Origin: JALZEG01 sp035942255
GTDB lineage: Bacteria > Actinomycetota > CADDZG01 > WHSQ01
Length of the DNA stretch: 64,000 bases
Assembly (NCBI GenBank): GCA_035942255.1
Contig: DASZDG010000138.1
Coordinates: 4,200-68,199, forward strand
Direction of reading: 5' to 3'
In this document: piece after piece, positions 1-8,485 of the stretch
How positions within the stretch are numbered: position 1 is the stretch's first letter
Layout of the letters: every line of letters starts with the position of its first letter
The notes under the pieces: model-generated
Told to the model about the DNA's origin: nothing
Databases searched by the model: none
The model's input: the letters and a program-made list of their open reading frames with translations, nothing else
Position numbers and translations under genes: made by a program

Positions 1-985
1 GGTCCCCCGGCCCCGCCGCGCCCGCCCACTCCCACAGCCCCCGGCGCGTGCCGAGCCATCCGAGGAGGGCGAAGCCCGCGAGCAGGCCGGCGGTGGAGAT
101 CAGGAGGTTCTTCACGACATGGCCCTCGGCCTGGTGGCCGAGCTCGTGCGCGACGACGAACGCGGTCTGGTCCTCGCTTCCCGCCGCGAGCAGCGTGTCG
201 TAGAGCACGAGCCGCTTCGTCCCGCCCAGCCCCGCGACGTACGCGTTCTCCGCGGTCGTCCGGCGGCTCGCGTCGGCGACGAGGACCTCGTCGACCGGCA
301 CTCCGGCCTCGTCCGCGAGCGCACGAACCCTCTGGTCGAGGGGGCCGCGCTCGAGCGGCGTGAAGTCGTTGAACAGCGGCGCGACGACCACCGGCCACAG
401 GAAGAACATCACGGCGGTGAGCCCGGTGAACGCCCCCCATCCCCAGACCCACCAGGTCCCCGGCTGCCATCGCAGCACGGCGAAGAACACGACCGCGGCC
501 ACCGCGGAGGTCACCGCGCCGACCGCGGCCCCCTTCAGCTGGTCGGAGGCCCACCCCGCGGCCGCCTGTGTCGACAGTCCCCACGCGTGCTCGACGACGA
601 AGCCGCGCACGAACGCGAGCGGCAACGTAACGGTCGTCAGGATCAGAGCGACGACGGCGCCGGCGAGCAGCGCACGGAGCGGCCAGGCGCCGACGCGCGA
701 CTCGAGCGACTCCACCAGCCGCGCCCACGGCCCCCGTGCGAGCACCACGAGCGTGACGACCTGCAGCACGAGGCCGGCGACGAACGAGACGTAGCCCGGC
801 CGCCGGTACGCCCCGTGGCGCGCGATCTGCTCGTCGGTGAAGGAAGCGCCGAGCCCGGGGTCCGTCGCGTCTTCGGCAGCTCGCCGCTCCCGCACCTCCG
901 CAGGAGCCCGTGAGACCAGGCCGACGATCCCCGCGGCCGCGAGCGAGAGCGTGGCGATCAGGAGCAGAGCCCGGGCCCAGGTCAT
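1..985 (-). CDS. M48 family membrane zinc metallopeptidase (Ste24/CAAX protease-like), C-terminus outside window
   Basis: Reading the reverse strand from the ATG at 985 gives at least 328 residues with no stop before the window edge, so the C-terminus is missing. The zinc motif HELGH lies at about residues 280-284, and hydrophobic segments precede it (about residues 3-24, 66-84, 105-125, 160-205). This order of helices and then HExxH is that of M48 Ste24/CAAX prenyl protease 1-like enzymes, which cleave membrane or lipidated proteins inside the membrane; the third zinc ligand would lie beyond the edge. There is no Shine-Dalgarno sequence, but TAGGCT (992-997) sits 7 bases before the ATG, as in a leaderless transcript. 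The substrate is unknown. Confidence 0.88.
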   Translation of the reverse strand, partial: MTWARALLLIATLSLAAAGIVGLVSRAPAEVRERRAAEDATDPGLGASFTDEQIARHGAYRRPGYVSFVAGLVLQVVTLVVLARGPWARLVESLESRVGAWPLRALLAGAVVALILTTVTLPLAFVRGFVVEHAWGLSTQAAAGWASDQLKGAAVGAVTSAVAAVVFFAVLRWQPGTWWVWGWGAFTGLTAVMFFLWPVVVAPLFNDFTPLERGPLDQRVRALADEAGVPVDEVLVADASRRTTAENAYVAGLGGTKRLVLYDTLLAAGSEDQTAFVVAHELGHQAEGHVVKNLLISTAGLLAGFALLGWLGTRRGLWEWAGAAGPGD

Positions 986-991
986 GCGTTG

Positions 992-997
992 AGCCTA
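992..997 (-). promoter_or_regulatory. Candidate -10 box of leaderless M48 gene
   Basis: On the reverse strand the hexamer TAGGCT fits the actinobacterial -10 consensus TANNNT, and its last base is 7 bases before the A of the ATG at 985. No Shine-Dalgarno sequence lies between. Transcription would then begin at or within a base of the start codon. No clear -35 box is visible. Confidence 0.4.
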
Positions 998-1020
998 GGC
1001 GCAGGCGCGCGGGCGCAGCG

Positions 1021-1917
1021 CTAGCGCTCCTTCCCGATCTTCGCGTTGTCGGCCGGCGCAACGCCGGTCTGGCGGAGCCGCGACACCTTCCCGAGCAGGT
1101 CGAACCAGAACGGGGCCCCAAGGCTCAGCGCGATGATCGTGAGCAGCCAGCCCAGGAGCCGCCATACGAGCTTCTCGCCGCCGTCCCACCCGGGCCACGC
1201 ACGCGGGTCCGCGGCGTCGTCGGTCCAGCCCACGGGAAGCCCCAGACCCTTCACACCTTCGACGTCTTTTGCGATGGCGTCGAGGTCCAGCTCGGTCCCC
1301 CCCACGTCGCCGCCGTTGGGGTCCTCGGCGTTGGCCGCCGCCGCGACCACCGCGGAGCGGACGGCGTCATCGGTCCACAGCGTCCGCGCGATCAACCCGG
1401 CGTCGACGTTCATGCCGAGCGTGAGAATCGTCGCGTACAGCAGCAACCACCGCTGGACCCGTCGCCTGTACCAGCCCGACACGTGCCCCATCGCCTCGTC
1501 GTACCAGTCCTCGATCGCCTTCTTGAGGTCGTCGATGTCGTCGCCCACGTCCGCCGCCAGCCGCAGCAACGGGTCGCGGGCGGGGTTGCTCCTGGGGAGG
1601 CCCTCGATCGCCGTCTTCGCGTTCCCTACCGCCTCCGGAGTCCCCAACAGAGCGAGTACGAAAGTGCGGGAGCCGATGTACGTGGGGTCGCGACGCGCGC
1701 GCTTCTTCAGTGACGTCACGAGTGGGTCGGACATGATCCTGTTCTTGACGTCCTCGCCGACGAGCTTCCCGATCCCCCGCTTGAGCTCACCGGCGCGGAA
1801 GTTGAGAGCAGTTGCGACCAGCTCGTTGACCTGCGAACAGATGACGCTCAGCAGGAAGAACAGGAACATCATCCCGACGGCTACGTCGATCGCGGGCGTG
1901 CCGAGGCTCAAGTCCAC
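1021..1917 (-). CDS. Conserved-looking membrane protein of unknown function
   Basis: About 298 residues. I prefer the GTG at 1917 to an upstream ATG at 1965, because AGGGGG stands 6 bases before the GTG and the extra 16 residues look non-conserved. A hydrophobic segment follows at once (residues about 9-25, containing MMFLFFLLSVICSQVNEL), then a long charged region with a predicted helical stretch, another hydrophobic segment near residue 170 and a last one near residue 265 (LLGWLLTIIALSLGAPFWF). The layout of one N-terminal and two later membrane segments around a soluble middle resembles uncharacterised bacterial proteins; I know no assigned activity. It lies between the M48 protease and a small Cys protein, all on the same strand, with 35 bases to the protease. 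Confidence 0.75.
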   Translation of the reverse strand: MDLSLGTPAIDVAVGMMFLFFLLSVICSQVNELVATALNFRAGELKRGIGKLVGEDVKNRIMSDPLVTSLKKRARRDPTYIGSRTFVLALLGTPEAVGNAKTAIEGLPRSNPARDPLLRLAADVGDDIDDLKKAIEDWYDEAMGHVSGWYRRRVQRWLLLYATILTLGMNVDAGLIARTLWTDDAVRSAVVAAAANAEDPNGGDVGGTELDLDAIAKDVEGVKGLGLPVGWTDDAADPRAWPGWDGGEKLVWRLLGWLLTIIALSLGAPFWFDLLGKVSRLRQTGVAPADNAKIGKER

Positions 1918-1984
1918 TAGCTTCCCCCTAGCTCGGTGGCCGATGAGTAAACCGCCGCGATACAAAGAGCGTCAAACGCCCCGC

Positions 1985-2221
1985 CTACCCCGCCTGCGAC
2001 ACCTCCCCCGCCGCGCCGCCGGCCGCTGGTCGCTCACCGGGCTCGCGCGGGCGGAACCTCAGCACCGGGATCAGCCCGGCACCGGCCAGCTTCTGCAACG
2101 GCGGGTCCAGCTCGTCCTCGATCTCGACCGTCGTCGACGCCGGGTGCAACAGGGCCGTCACGAGGCAATCGTCGCAGTGCTCGCTGCGGTACATCTGGCA
2201 CTCGGAACAGTCGATCCTCAT
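1985..2221 (-). CDS. Small cysteine-containing protein
   Basis: 78 residues from an ATG preceded by GAGGAGGT, an excellent ribosome binding site at 6 bases. The N-terminus has CSEC at residues 5-8 and CDDC at 16-19, so four cysteines in 15 residues could bind a metal ion or a cluster. A short hydrophobic/acidic stretch (VEIEDELDPPLQKL) and a Pro/Arg/Gly-rich tail follow. The pattern recalls small proteins scattered among Actinomycetota, but no function is known to me. It stands alone between an unknown membrane protein and the NYN protein. Confidence 0.7.
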   Translation of the reverse strand: MRIDCSECQMYRSEHCDDCLVTALLHPASTTVEIEDELDPPLQKLAGAGLIPVLRFRPREPGERPAAGGAAGEVSQAG

Positions 2222-2310
2222 CGCTACCTCCTCGTCGGTGCCGCCCGGGTTCGGGTTACGAGCTCAGGCTAGAGAGGGGGTACGACACTTTTCGTGCCCG
2301 ACGGGGTCCT

Positions 2311-3549
2311 TTACCGGGCGAGCTCCAGCAGCTGCGGCGAGACGGCGATCGTGGCCCCCTCGTCCTCGGCCCGCTCCTGCAGCTCCCGGTCGTTCGTCAC
2401 GAGCACCACCGGGTGCGGGGGCAGCGACCTGAGCTTCGCCATCAGGTGGTCGTCGGCGATCTCGCCGGGGCGCGAGTACTCCACTCGCACCCGGGTCTTG
2501 CCGAGGCGCGACTTCCCGGGTCCCACGTCCGACCCGTCGAAGACCACGGTGGTCGGGACGTTCTTGCGCAGGGTCAGCTTCTCGAGCTGCTCGATCAGCC
2601 GCTCCCGCTGTGACGGGAGGTCGAGGTCGGGGAAGCCCTGGGGCGACTTCGTCACGTTGTATCCGTCGACCAGCAGGTGGACGTCCGGCGCGTCCAGCCA
2701 CGCGGCGAGCGTCAGCGGGTCGTCCGCGAGGAGACCCGGCGGGACCGGGAGCGGCCGGCGCGGCCGGGATGATCCGTCACCGGAGTCAGGCGCTGGCCGT
2801 GCGGGCTTCTGCTTCGCCTTCTCCTCGAGCGACTCCACCGCGCGCTCCAGCTCCGCGATCCTGCGGCGGGCCGAGCTCAACTCCTTGCGGACCCCCTTCA
2901 GCTGCGCGGCCGCCTCCTGCTCGACGGTCTTGGCCGCGGCGACGTCCTTCCTCACGCGGCGCTCGAGCTTGCCTGCTTCGGAGCGCGCGGCTTCGGCCTC
3001 GGCGCGGGCGTCGGAGGCTGCACGCTCGCTCGCAGCAGCGTCGCGGCGCGCCGCCTCGAGCTCCCTCCGCAGCTCCTTCACGGTCGCGCGCTCTTCCTCC
3101 AGGGCCTTGCGCGACGATTCCTTCACCCGCCGCGTCTCGTCCTTCGCGGCTGCGGCCTTCTCCGTCTCGCGTCGCAGGGCGTCGCGCAACCGCGCCGCCT
3201 CGTCCGTCTTCCTGGGCGAGCCGTCACGGCGTCCACCTCCGCCGAGCGCGGCCAGCGCGTCCTCCCAGCCGTCGGCGCGCTCGGCCGCCAGCCGCAGCGC
3301 CTGCGCCTGCGTCTTCGGCAGCGACTGCGTCTCGTCGTCGAGCCACTGGAGGACGAGCGTTCGCACGTTCGCGTCCTCCAGCAGCGCGACGATCTCGCCC
3401 GCGTGCGACATCAGCATCTTCTGGTGGAAGTTCCGCAGGCGCCGCACCTCGGGCGGAAGGTCCAGGACCGGCGCAGTCCTCATGTACGCGCCGAGCCCCT
3501 TCACGAGCAGCGGGATCGCGCTCTCCGGCAACGCCACTTCAGACGGCAC
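2311..3549 (-). CDS. NYN-domain (YacP-like) RNA-binding/nuclease protein with long coiled coil
   Basis: About 412 residues. The C-terminal 160 residues form a PIN-like NYN domain with LLVDGYNVT, TTVVFDGSDVG and VVLVTNDRELQ, which carry the acidic residues typical of YacP-family ribonucleases. The middle (about residues 100-240) is a highly charged Glu/Arg/Ala coiled coil, and the N-terminus is a compact helical domain. This architecture is common in Actinomycetota and the family is thought to act on RNA. The start is uncertain: GTG at 3549 or 3537, both at the end of the CoA-transferase gene, so the two genes overlap and are probably co-translated. It is the last gene of the operon beginning at 6719. 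Confidence 0.82.
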   Translation of the reverse strand: MPSEVALPESAIPLLVKGLGAYMRTAPVLDLPPEVRRLRNFHQKMLMSHAGEIVALLEDANVRTLVLQWLDDETQSLPKTQAQALRLAAERADGWEDALAALGGGGRRDGSPRKTDEAARLRDALRRETEKAAAAKDETRRVKESSRKALEEERATVKELRRELEAARRDAAASERAASDARAEAEAARSEAGKLERRVRKDVAAAKTVEQEAAAQLKGVRKELSSARRRIAELERAVESLEEKAKQKPARPAPDSGDGSSRPRRPLPVPPGLLADDPLTLAAWLDAPDVHLLVDGYNVTKSPQGFPDLDLPSQRERLIEQLEKLTLRKNVPTTVVFDGSDVGPGKSRLGKTRVRVEYSRPGEIADDHLMAKLRSLPPHPVVLVTNDRELQERAEDEGATIAVSPQLLELAR

Positions 3550-4717
3550 CCGCCGCGCGCAGCTCGCGCAGGCGCCCCTCGGCCACGCCGGCCTCCAGCA
3601 GCACCTCGTCGGTGTGCTCACCGAGGTCCGGAGGGGGCCGGCGCGTGACGTCGCGGGGTGCGCCGGCGAGCCGGACCGGGCTCGCCACGTGTCGCCACGG
3701 TGTCCCGTCGCGCAACGGGGCGTCGACGACCATGCCGCGGTGCGCGACCTGCTCGTCGGCGAACGTCTCCGCAAGGTCGTTCACGGGCGCCACGCACGCG
3801 TCGACACCGTCGAGCTCCTGCATCCACTCGGCCCGCGAGCGCGTCGCGAACAGGGCCTCCATCTCGGCCACGACCTCGGCCCCCCGCTCACCGGTCGCGA
3901 AGCCGTCGTCGCGCAGGTCGGAGCGCCCCAGCGCGTCACACAGCGCCGCCCAGAACTGCGGCTCGAGCGCGCCGACCGCGAGCCATCCGTCGGAGGCGGG
4001 GTAGACGCGGTAGCAGGGATGCGCGCCGGAGAGGTGCATGTCGCCGCGACGCGGCACCTCGCCGGTGGCGAAGTACGCGGCGGAGTGGAGCGTCAGCCAC
4101 GAGACGACGCCGTCGGTCATCGAGACGTCGCACAGGTCGCCCTCGCCGGTCGCGTCCCGTTTGCGGAGCGCGGCGAGGATCGCTATCACCGCCGACATCG
4201 CGCCGCCGGCGAGGTCCCCGATCTGAACCGGCGGAACGACCGGCCGGCCGCCGCGCGCGCCGCTGATCCCGAGCACTCCGCCGTACGCGACGTAGTCGAT
4301 GTCGTGCCCTGCCGCGCCGGCGCGCGGGCCGTCCTGGCCGTAGCCCGTGATCGCGCAGTAGACGAGCCCCGGGTGGAGAGAGCGCAGCGTCTCCCACCCC
4401 ACGCCGAGGCGGTCCATCACCCCGGGGCGGAACGACTCGACCACGACGTCGAACGACGGGACGATCTCCTTGAAGACCGCGCGGCCCCCGTCGGTCTTCA
4501 AGTTCAACGTCAACGACCGCTTGTTGCGATTGAGCGCGGCGTGGCCGCTCGATACCGAGCCCGCGAACGGCGGCATCAGCCGAATGTAGTCGCCCCTGCC
4601 GGGTTCCTCGACCTTGACGACGTCCGCACCGAGGTCGGCGAGCATCAACGTCGCGTAGCCCCCGGGCAGCAGCCGCGTGAGGTCCAGCACACGCAGTCCG
4701 TCGAGCGCGCCGTTCAC
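3539..4717 (-). CDS. CoA transferase family III (alpha-methylacyl-CoA racemase/CaiB-like)
   Basis: 392 residues from the GTG at 4717, which overlaps the upstream stop as GTGA; the longer open frame to 4786 would add 23 non-conserved residues. Class III features are present: LRVLDLTRLLPGGYATLMLADLGA at the N-terminus, GADVVKVEEPGRGDYIR, NRNKRSLTLNLK, FRPGVMDRLGVG, GHDIDYVAYGGV with the His-Asp of racemase-like members, and DVSMTDGVVSW. Such enzymes move CoA between acids or epimerise 2-methylacyl-CoA; the GHDIDY context favours a racemase-like member. The substrate cannot be told from sequence. It lies between a zinc ribbon protein and the NYN protein in one overlapping operon. Confidence 0.9.
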   Translation of the reverse strand: MNGALDGLRVLDLTRLLPGGYATLMLADLGADVVKVEEPGRGDYIRLMPPFAGSVSSGHAALNRNKRSLTLNLKTDGGRAVFKEIVPSFDVVVESFRPGVMDRLGVGWETLRSLHPGLVYCAITGYGQDGPRAGAAGHDIDYVAYGGVLGISGARGGRPVVPPVQIGDLAGGAMSAVIAILAALRKRDATGEGDLCDVSMTDGVVSWLTLHSAAYFATGEVPRRGDMHLSGAHPCYRVYPASDGWLAVGALEPQFWAALCDALGRSDLRDDGFATGERGAEVVAEMEALFATRSRAEWMQELDGVDACVAPVNDLAETFADEQVAHRGMVVDAPLRDGTPWRHVASPVRLAGAPRDVTRRPPPDLGEHTDEVLLEAGVAEGRLRELRAAGAV

Positions 4718-4941
4718 GCGGTGGATCCCGCGGCCTCCGCGCCCGCCGGTGGGACTTCGACGATCTGGTCGCTCGAGCCGCACCACCTGCAGACGACCTT
4801 CTCGACCTGCCGTTCGAGGACGTCCTCCTCTTCCACCGTCGCGTCGCCCCCGAGCGTGAAGTGGACGAAGCTACGGAGTCTCTTGCTTTCAAACACGTCG
4901 AAGCGCGTCTTGTTGCCGCAGGCGTCGCAGCGGTAGCTCAC
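4714..4941 (-). CDS. Small zinc-ribbon protein
   Basis: 75 residues from the GTG at 4941, which overlaps the stop of the phosphatase gene (GTGA) and itself ends in a GTGA overlap with the CoA-transferase gene. Two CxxC knuckles (CDACG near residue 5 and CRWCG near residue 56) frame a short beta-rich segment, as in a single zinc ribbon. The job is unknown; the tight coupling suggests it is made together with its neighbours, but zinc ribbons of this kind also act as regulators or protein-protein adaptors. Confidence 0.8.
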   Translation of the reverse strand: MSYRCDACGNKTRFDVFESKRLRSFVHFTLGGDATVEEEDVLERQVEKVVCRWCGSSDQIVEVPPAGAEAAGSTA

Positions 4942-6719
4942 GACCCGTCCTCGCCCGCACACACGAGCGCGAACACGACGGTGTCGTCGTTGATGTCGCC
5001 GAACGCCTGCGCGTCCTCGAACACGCGCTGGGTTATCTCCTCCGCGGATGCGCTCGCGGCGTGGTGGGCCAGCGACTCCTCCACGCGCTCGCGCCCGTAG
5101 AGCTCGCTGCCCCGCCGCGCCTCCACCAAACCGTCGGTGAACGCGAGCATTACGTCGCGGGGGCCGAGCGTGAACGTGCCCTGGTCGAACGACTGGTCGG
5201 GGAACGCGCCGACGATGCTGCCCTGCATCCCGACCGCCTCGATCTCTCCGCTCGACGCGCGGTAGATCAGCGGGGGCGGATGGCCGCCGACTGCGATCGT
5301 CAGCTTCCGTGTTCCGGGATCGAACAGCGCGTACATCAGCGTCGCGAAGCGGTCCTCGCCGAAGCCGGTGACCAGCGCGTTGTTGAGGTGGTAGAGGACC
5401 GACGACGGCTGCGCGTTGCGGATCGCGAACGCGCGCAGCATGTACTTCGCCATCGCGGTGTACGCCGCGGCCTCGGCCCCCTTGCCGGAGACGTCGCCGA
5501 CGACGATCGCGTACGAGCCCTCGCCGAGGTCGAAGACGTCGAAGAAGTCGCCGCCGATGTCGGCCTCGCCACTCGCCGGCTCGTATACCGCCGCCGACTC
5601 GTATCCCGGCACGTCCGGCATCTCCGTCGCGAGGAGCCCCTCCTGCAGGCTGCGCGCGACGCTCCTTTGACGCTCGAACCGCTGCGCGTTCTCGATCGCG
5701 GTCGCCGCCTGCGCGGCCAGGACCTGCAGCGCCTCCTTCTCGTCCTGCCCCACCGGCGGGGTCGAGGAGAAGAACAGCACGACCGCGCCCGTCATCGGGG
5801 GCTGGGCCCTTTGGATCGCGGCCGCCACGGCCGAGAGCCCGGCCGCTTCGTCACCGAGGTGCTCGCCGAGGTCGGGGACCACGACGATCTCGCCGGCCAG
5901 GAGGCCGCGCCACGGGTCGCGCGTCAGGTCGAGACGGCCGAGCCCGTCGGTGAGCGCCTGTGGCTGGCGGCCGTACCGTCCCGACGCGACAAGGCTGCTC
6001 TGCGTGGAGTCGAGGAAGTAGAGGACCGCCGATTCCGCGGAGAGGAGCTGCACGGCCCCCGCGGCCACCTCCTCCGCGACCGCGGCGAGGCGGAGCTTCG
6101 CGCCGATCCTCAAGCCGAGCGTCCTCAGGTCCGCGAGCAGGTTGAAGCGGCGCGCGTTCGTCAGCGCCGTAGCAAGCTGGCGGGCGATGCCGCGCGCGAG
6201 GGCCTGGTCCTTCGCGGAGAAGTCGCGGGGCTGGGCGAACTCGATCCCGAGGCCCCCGAGGTCCTCTCCCCAGCGCACGAGCGGGAGCCCGATGTACGCG
6301 CCCACCCCGCGTTCGGCCGCACGGCCGGCGACGACGGGGTCGGCGGCGGAGCAATCGGGCACCACCACCGGCGCCCTCTGCTCGAGGGCCCGGCGGAGCA
6401 ACGGCAGCCCCTCGTCGGTAGCGGAGAGGTTCTGGCGGTCGGCTACCCCGGCCTCGTCGTAGCCGTAGTGCGCGTGGATCGCGAAGCGTCCGCTCTCGGC
6501 GTCCCACGTGGCGGCGAAGCAACGGTCACCTCCCAGCAGCTCCGGGACGAGACGCACCGCGAGGTCCATCGTCTGCTCGACCGACTTCACGTCGGCGAGG
6601 GCGCCGGAGAGGCCCAGCAATGCGTGCGCGACCTCGGACTCCTCGCGGACGGTCTGGAGCGTCTGCTCCTGCTCGATCACCCGCTGCTCGACGGGGAGCT
6701 GGGCCATCTCTCGCACCAT
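4938..6719 (-). CDS. GAF-GAF-SpoIIE (PP2C-type) serine phosphatase
   Basis: 593 residues. Two GAF-like sensor domains (about residues 45-190 and 200-345) precede a SpoIIE/PP2C phosphatase domain (about 370-590). Its metal-binding motifs are visible: ADIGGDFFDVF, VVGDVSGKGAEAA, VGGHPPPLIYR and LAFTDGLVEARR, the last followed by DINDDTVVFAL. Such proteins usually dephosphorylate anti-sigma-factor antagonists in partner-switching stress responses. No anti-sigma antagonist or RsbW-type kinase is in the window, so the partner is unknown. The ATG at 6719 follows TAGCAT by 7 bases and has no Shine-Dalgarno sequence, as expected for a leaderless message. It opens the operon running to 2311. Confidence 0.92.
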   Translation of the reverse strand: MVREMAQLPVEQRVIEQEQTLQTVREESEVAHALLGLSGALADVKSVEQTMDLAVRLVPELLGGDRCFAATWDAESGRFAIHAHYGYDEAGVADRQNLSATDEGLPLLRRALEQRAPVVVPDCSAADPVVAGRAAERGVGAYIGLPLVRWGEDLGGLGIEFAQPRDFSAKDQALARGIARQLATALTNARRFNLLADLRTLGLRIGAKLRLAAVAEEVAAGAVQLLSAESAVLYFLDSTQSSLVASGRYGRQPQALTDGLGRLDLTRDPWRGLLAGEIVVVPDLGEHLGDEAAGLSAVAAAIQRAQPPMTGAVVLFFSSTPPVGQDEKEALQVLAAQAATAIENAQRFERQRSVARSLQEGLLATEMPDVPGYESAAVYEPASGEADIGGDFFDVFDLGEGSYAIVVGDVSGKGAEAAAYTAMAKYMLRAFAIRNAQPSSVLYHLNNALVTGFGEDRFATLMYALFDPGTRKLTIAVGGHPPPLIYRASSGEIEAVGMQGSIVGAFPDQSFDQGTFTLGPRDVMLAFTDGLVEARRGSELYGRERVEESLAHHAASASAEEITQRVFEDAQAFGDINDDTVVFALVCAGEDGS

Positions 6720-6725
6720 CCCGCC

Positions 6726-6731
6726 ATGCTA
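6726..6731 (-). promoter_or_regulatory. Candidate -10 box of leaderless phosphatase operon
   Basis: TAGCAT on the reverse strand fits TANNNT and ends 7 bases before the ATG at 6719. The intervening GGCGGG is a poor ribosome binding site. The divergent SOS box lies about 50 bases upstream, so LexA might also touch this promoter, but that is only inference. Confidence 0.35.
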
Positions 6732-6761
6732 GCCGTCGCCTCCTCCGGCGCCGCATGGTCC

Positions 6762-6791
6762 TTGCGGTATCGAACGTATGTTCGCTACTCT
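6762..6791 (+). promoter_or_regulatory. Promoter of exonuclease/GIY-YIG gene, leaderless
   Basis: TTGCGG (6762-6767), an 18-base spacer and TACTCT (6786-6791) resemble -35 and -10 boxes. The last base of the -10 is 7 bases before the ATG at 6798, and no Shine-Dalgarno sequence is present, so the transcript likely starts at the ATG itself. The spacer contains the LexA-type palindrome, so repressor binding would directly block RNA polymerase. Confidence 0.55.
6771..6784 (+). promoter_or_regulatory. SOS box (LexA operator)
   Basis: CGAACGTATGTTCG is a perfect match to the Gram-positive LexA palindrome CGAAC-N4-GTTCG; both half-sites are intact. It sits between the -35 and -10 elements of the downstream repair gene and 14 bases before its start codon. 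LexA cleavage after DNA damage would release the gene. Confidence 0.85.
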
Positions 6792-6797
6792 GCCTCG

Positions 6798-8441
6798 ATG
6801 AGGGCGGCGCAGCGGACCTTTGACCAGATGGGGCGGCCGCTCGCGAGCGTCACGTTCTGCGTCGTCGACCTCGAGACGACCGGAGGCTCCCCGGCGGCGT
6901 GCGGGATCACCGAGATCGGGGCGCTGAAGGTCCGGCTCGGCGAGCGCCAGGGTACGTTCCAGACGCTGGTGCGGCCGGACGAGATGGTGCCCGCGTTCGT
7001 CCGCCTCCTCACCGGGATCAGCGACGAGATGCTCGTGGACGCGCCGCCGATCGAGGCCGTGCTCCCCTCTTTCCTCGAGTTCGTCCGCGACTCGGTGCTG
7101 GTCGCGCACAACGCGCGCTTCGACGTGGGGTTCCTGAACGCCGCGCTCACGCGGTCCGGTTATCCGCCGCTCGCCAACGACGTCGTGGACACGGCGACGC
7201 TCGCGCGCAAGATCCTCGCCGGCGAGGTGCGCAACAACAAGCTCGAGACGCTCGCGCGCCACCTCCGCTGCGCGAACCAGCCGTGCCACCGCGCGTTCGC
7301 CGACGTCCTCGCGACGAACGAGGTCCTGCACCAACTCATCGAGCGCGCCGCGGGATACGGCGTCACGACGCTCGAGGACCTGCTCGCGATGTCGGCGAGC
7401 CGGATCGACGGGACGTTCGAGAAGATCAGGCTCGCCGACGGCCTTCCGGCAGCGCCCGGCGTCTACAGGTTCCTCGGCGCGACCGGGCAGACGCTCTACG
7501 TCGGCAAGGCGACGGACCTGCGGGCGCGCGTCCGCTCCTACTTCTACGGCGACCCGCGCCGGAAGATCCGCGACCTCCTCCGGGAGACGCAGGACGTGAC
7601 GTTCCAGACGCACGCGTCGACGCTCGAGGCCGAGGTCGCGGAGGCACGAGCGATCGCATCCGAGCTGCCCCCGTACAACCGCGCCGGCAAGTCGGCTCCC
7701 ACGTGGTGGATGAAGGTGTCCGCGCGCAAGCCGCGCGTCGCGCCGGCGCGGTCGCCGTCGGAGGACGGGAGCGCGTATCTCGGCCCCCTGCCGTCGCTGA
7801 AGCTCGCGCGCATGCTCGTCGACACCGTCCGCGACGCCGCTGCGGTGCACCGCTGCGCGACGCCCCAGAGCTGCCGGGGCTGCGCATTCTCCGCGCTGGG
7901 GACGTGCGTGGGGCAGGATCGGGCCGCGCACGAGAGCGAGGCGCGGCTGGTCGTGGACGCGCTGACACGGGATCCGGGGGTGATCGCAGCGCCGCTCGCC
8001 GACAAGATGCGGCGGCTCGCCCGTCAGGAGCGCTTCGAGGAGGCCGCGGAGCTACGCGACCGCGCCCGCGCGCTCGTGTCGTGGATCGACCGGTCGATCG
8101 AGGCGCGGGCGCTGGTGGACGCGGGTGAGGTGCTGCTGCGCGTAGGGGGCCGCGGCGTCCTGCTCGTGGCGGGTCAGCTGGCGGCCGCATGTGACGGGGA
8201 GGGCCGGGGGCCGGACGAGCTGCTGGCGGGGCTGCGTCCGGCGGCGCAGTGGAAGCGGGTGGGCTCGTGGCTGACGGCCGAGATGCAGCGCGAGATCCGG
8301 GCGGTGACGTCGTGGCTGAGGCGCCACCCGGACGAAGTGGAGGTGCTTCACGTCGAAGGTGTATGGGCGGCACCCGCGAGAGCGAGGCCGGCAGAGCGAT
8401 GGTCCCCGTCACAGACAGCGGTCCCGAACGCAGGATCGTAG
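6798..8441 (+). CDS. DEDD 3'-5' exonuclease fused to UvrC-like GIY-YIG endonuclease domain
   Basis: 547 residues from the ATG at 6798; a much longer open frame upstream is antisense to the phosphatase gene. The first domain (about 18-180) is a DnaQ-like exonuclease with VVDLETTG (D24, E26), HNARFDVGFL and HRAFADVLAT, the acidic residues of the DEDD fold. A GIY-YIG domain follows (about 217-300: APGVYRFLGATGQTLYVGKA, then ARVRSYF). A UvrB/UvrC-like helical pair lies at about 400-430 (ADKMRRLARQERFEEAAELR). This fusion is usual in Actinomycetota and resembles a UvrC/Cho-type incision nuclease with a proofreading-like exonuclease. The promoter carries an SOS box, which supports a role in DNA damage repair. 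Confidence 0.92.
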   Translation: MRAAQRTFDQMGRPLASVTFCVVDLETTGGSPAACGITEIGALKVRLGERQGTFQTLVRPDEMVPAFVRLLTGISDEMLVDAPPIEAVLPSFLEFVRDSVLVAHNARFDVGFLNAALTRSGYPPLANDVVDTATLARKILAGEVRNNKLETLARHLRCANQPCHRAFADVLATNEVLHQLIERAAGYGVTTLEDLLAMSASRIDGTFEKIRLADGLPAAPGVYRFLGATGQTLYVGKATDLRARVRSYFYGDPRRKIRDLLRETQDVTFQTHASTLEAEVAEARAIASELPPYNRAGKSAPTWWMKVSARKPRVAPARSPSEDGSAYLGPLPSLKLARMLVDTVRDAAAVHRCATPQSCRGCAFSALGTCVGQDRAAHESEARLVVDALTRDPGVIAAPLADKMRRLARQERFEEAAELRDRARALVSWIDRSIEARALVDAGEVLLRVGGRGVLLVAGQLAAACDGEGRGPDELLAGLRPAAQWKRVGSWLTAEMQREIRAVTSWLRRHPDEVEVLHVEGVWAAPARARPAERWSPSQTAVPNAGS

Positions 8442-8485
8442 GTGGCGCACGGCCGGTGCCGACTCGACTCGCGTAGGATGGAGCC

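Noticed and set aside
2294..4936. Long open frame on the plus strand (about 880 codons)
   Set aside because: It is antisense to the NYN and CoA-transferase genes, whose protein motifs are clear; its product is low-complexity Arg/Ser/Ala as usual for GC-rich shadows.
5061..6797. Upstream extension of the exonuclease frame
   Set aside because: Antisense to the SpoIIE phosphatase; the exonuclease domain, promoter and SOS box all place the start at 6798.
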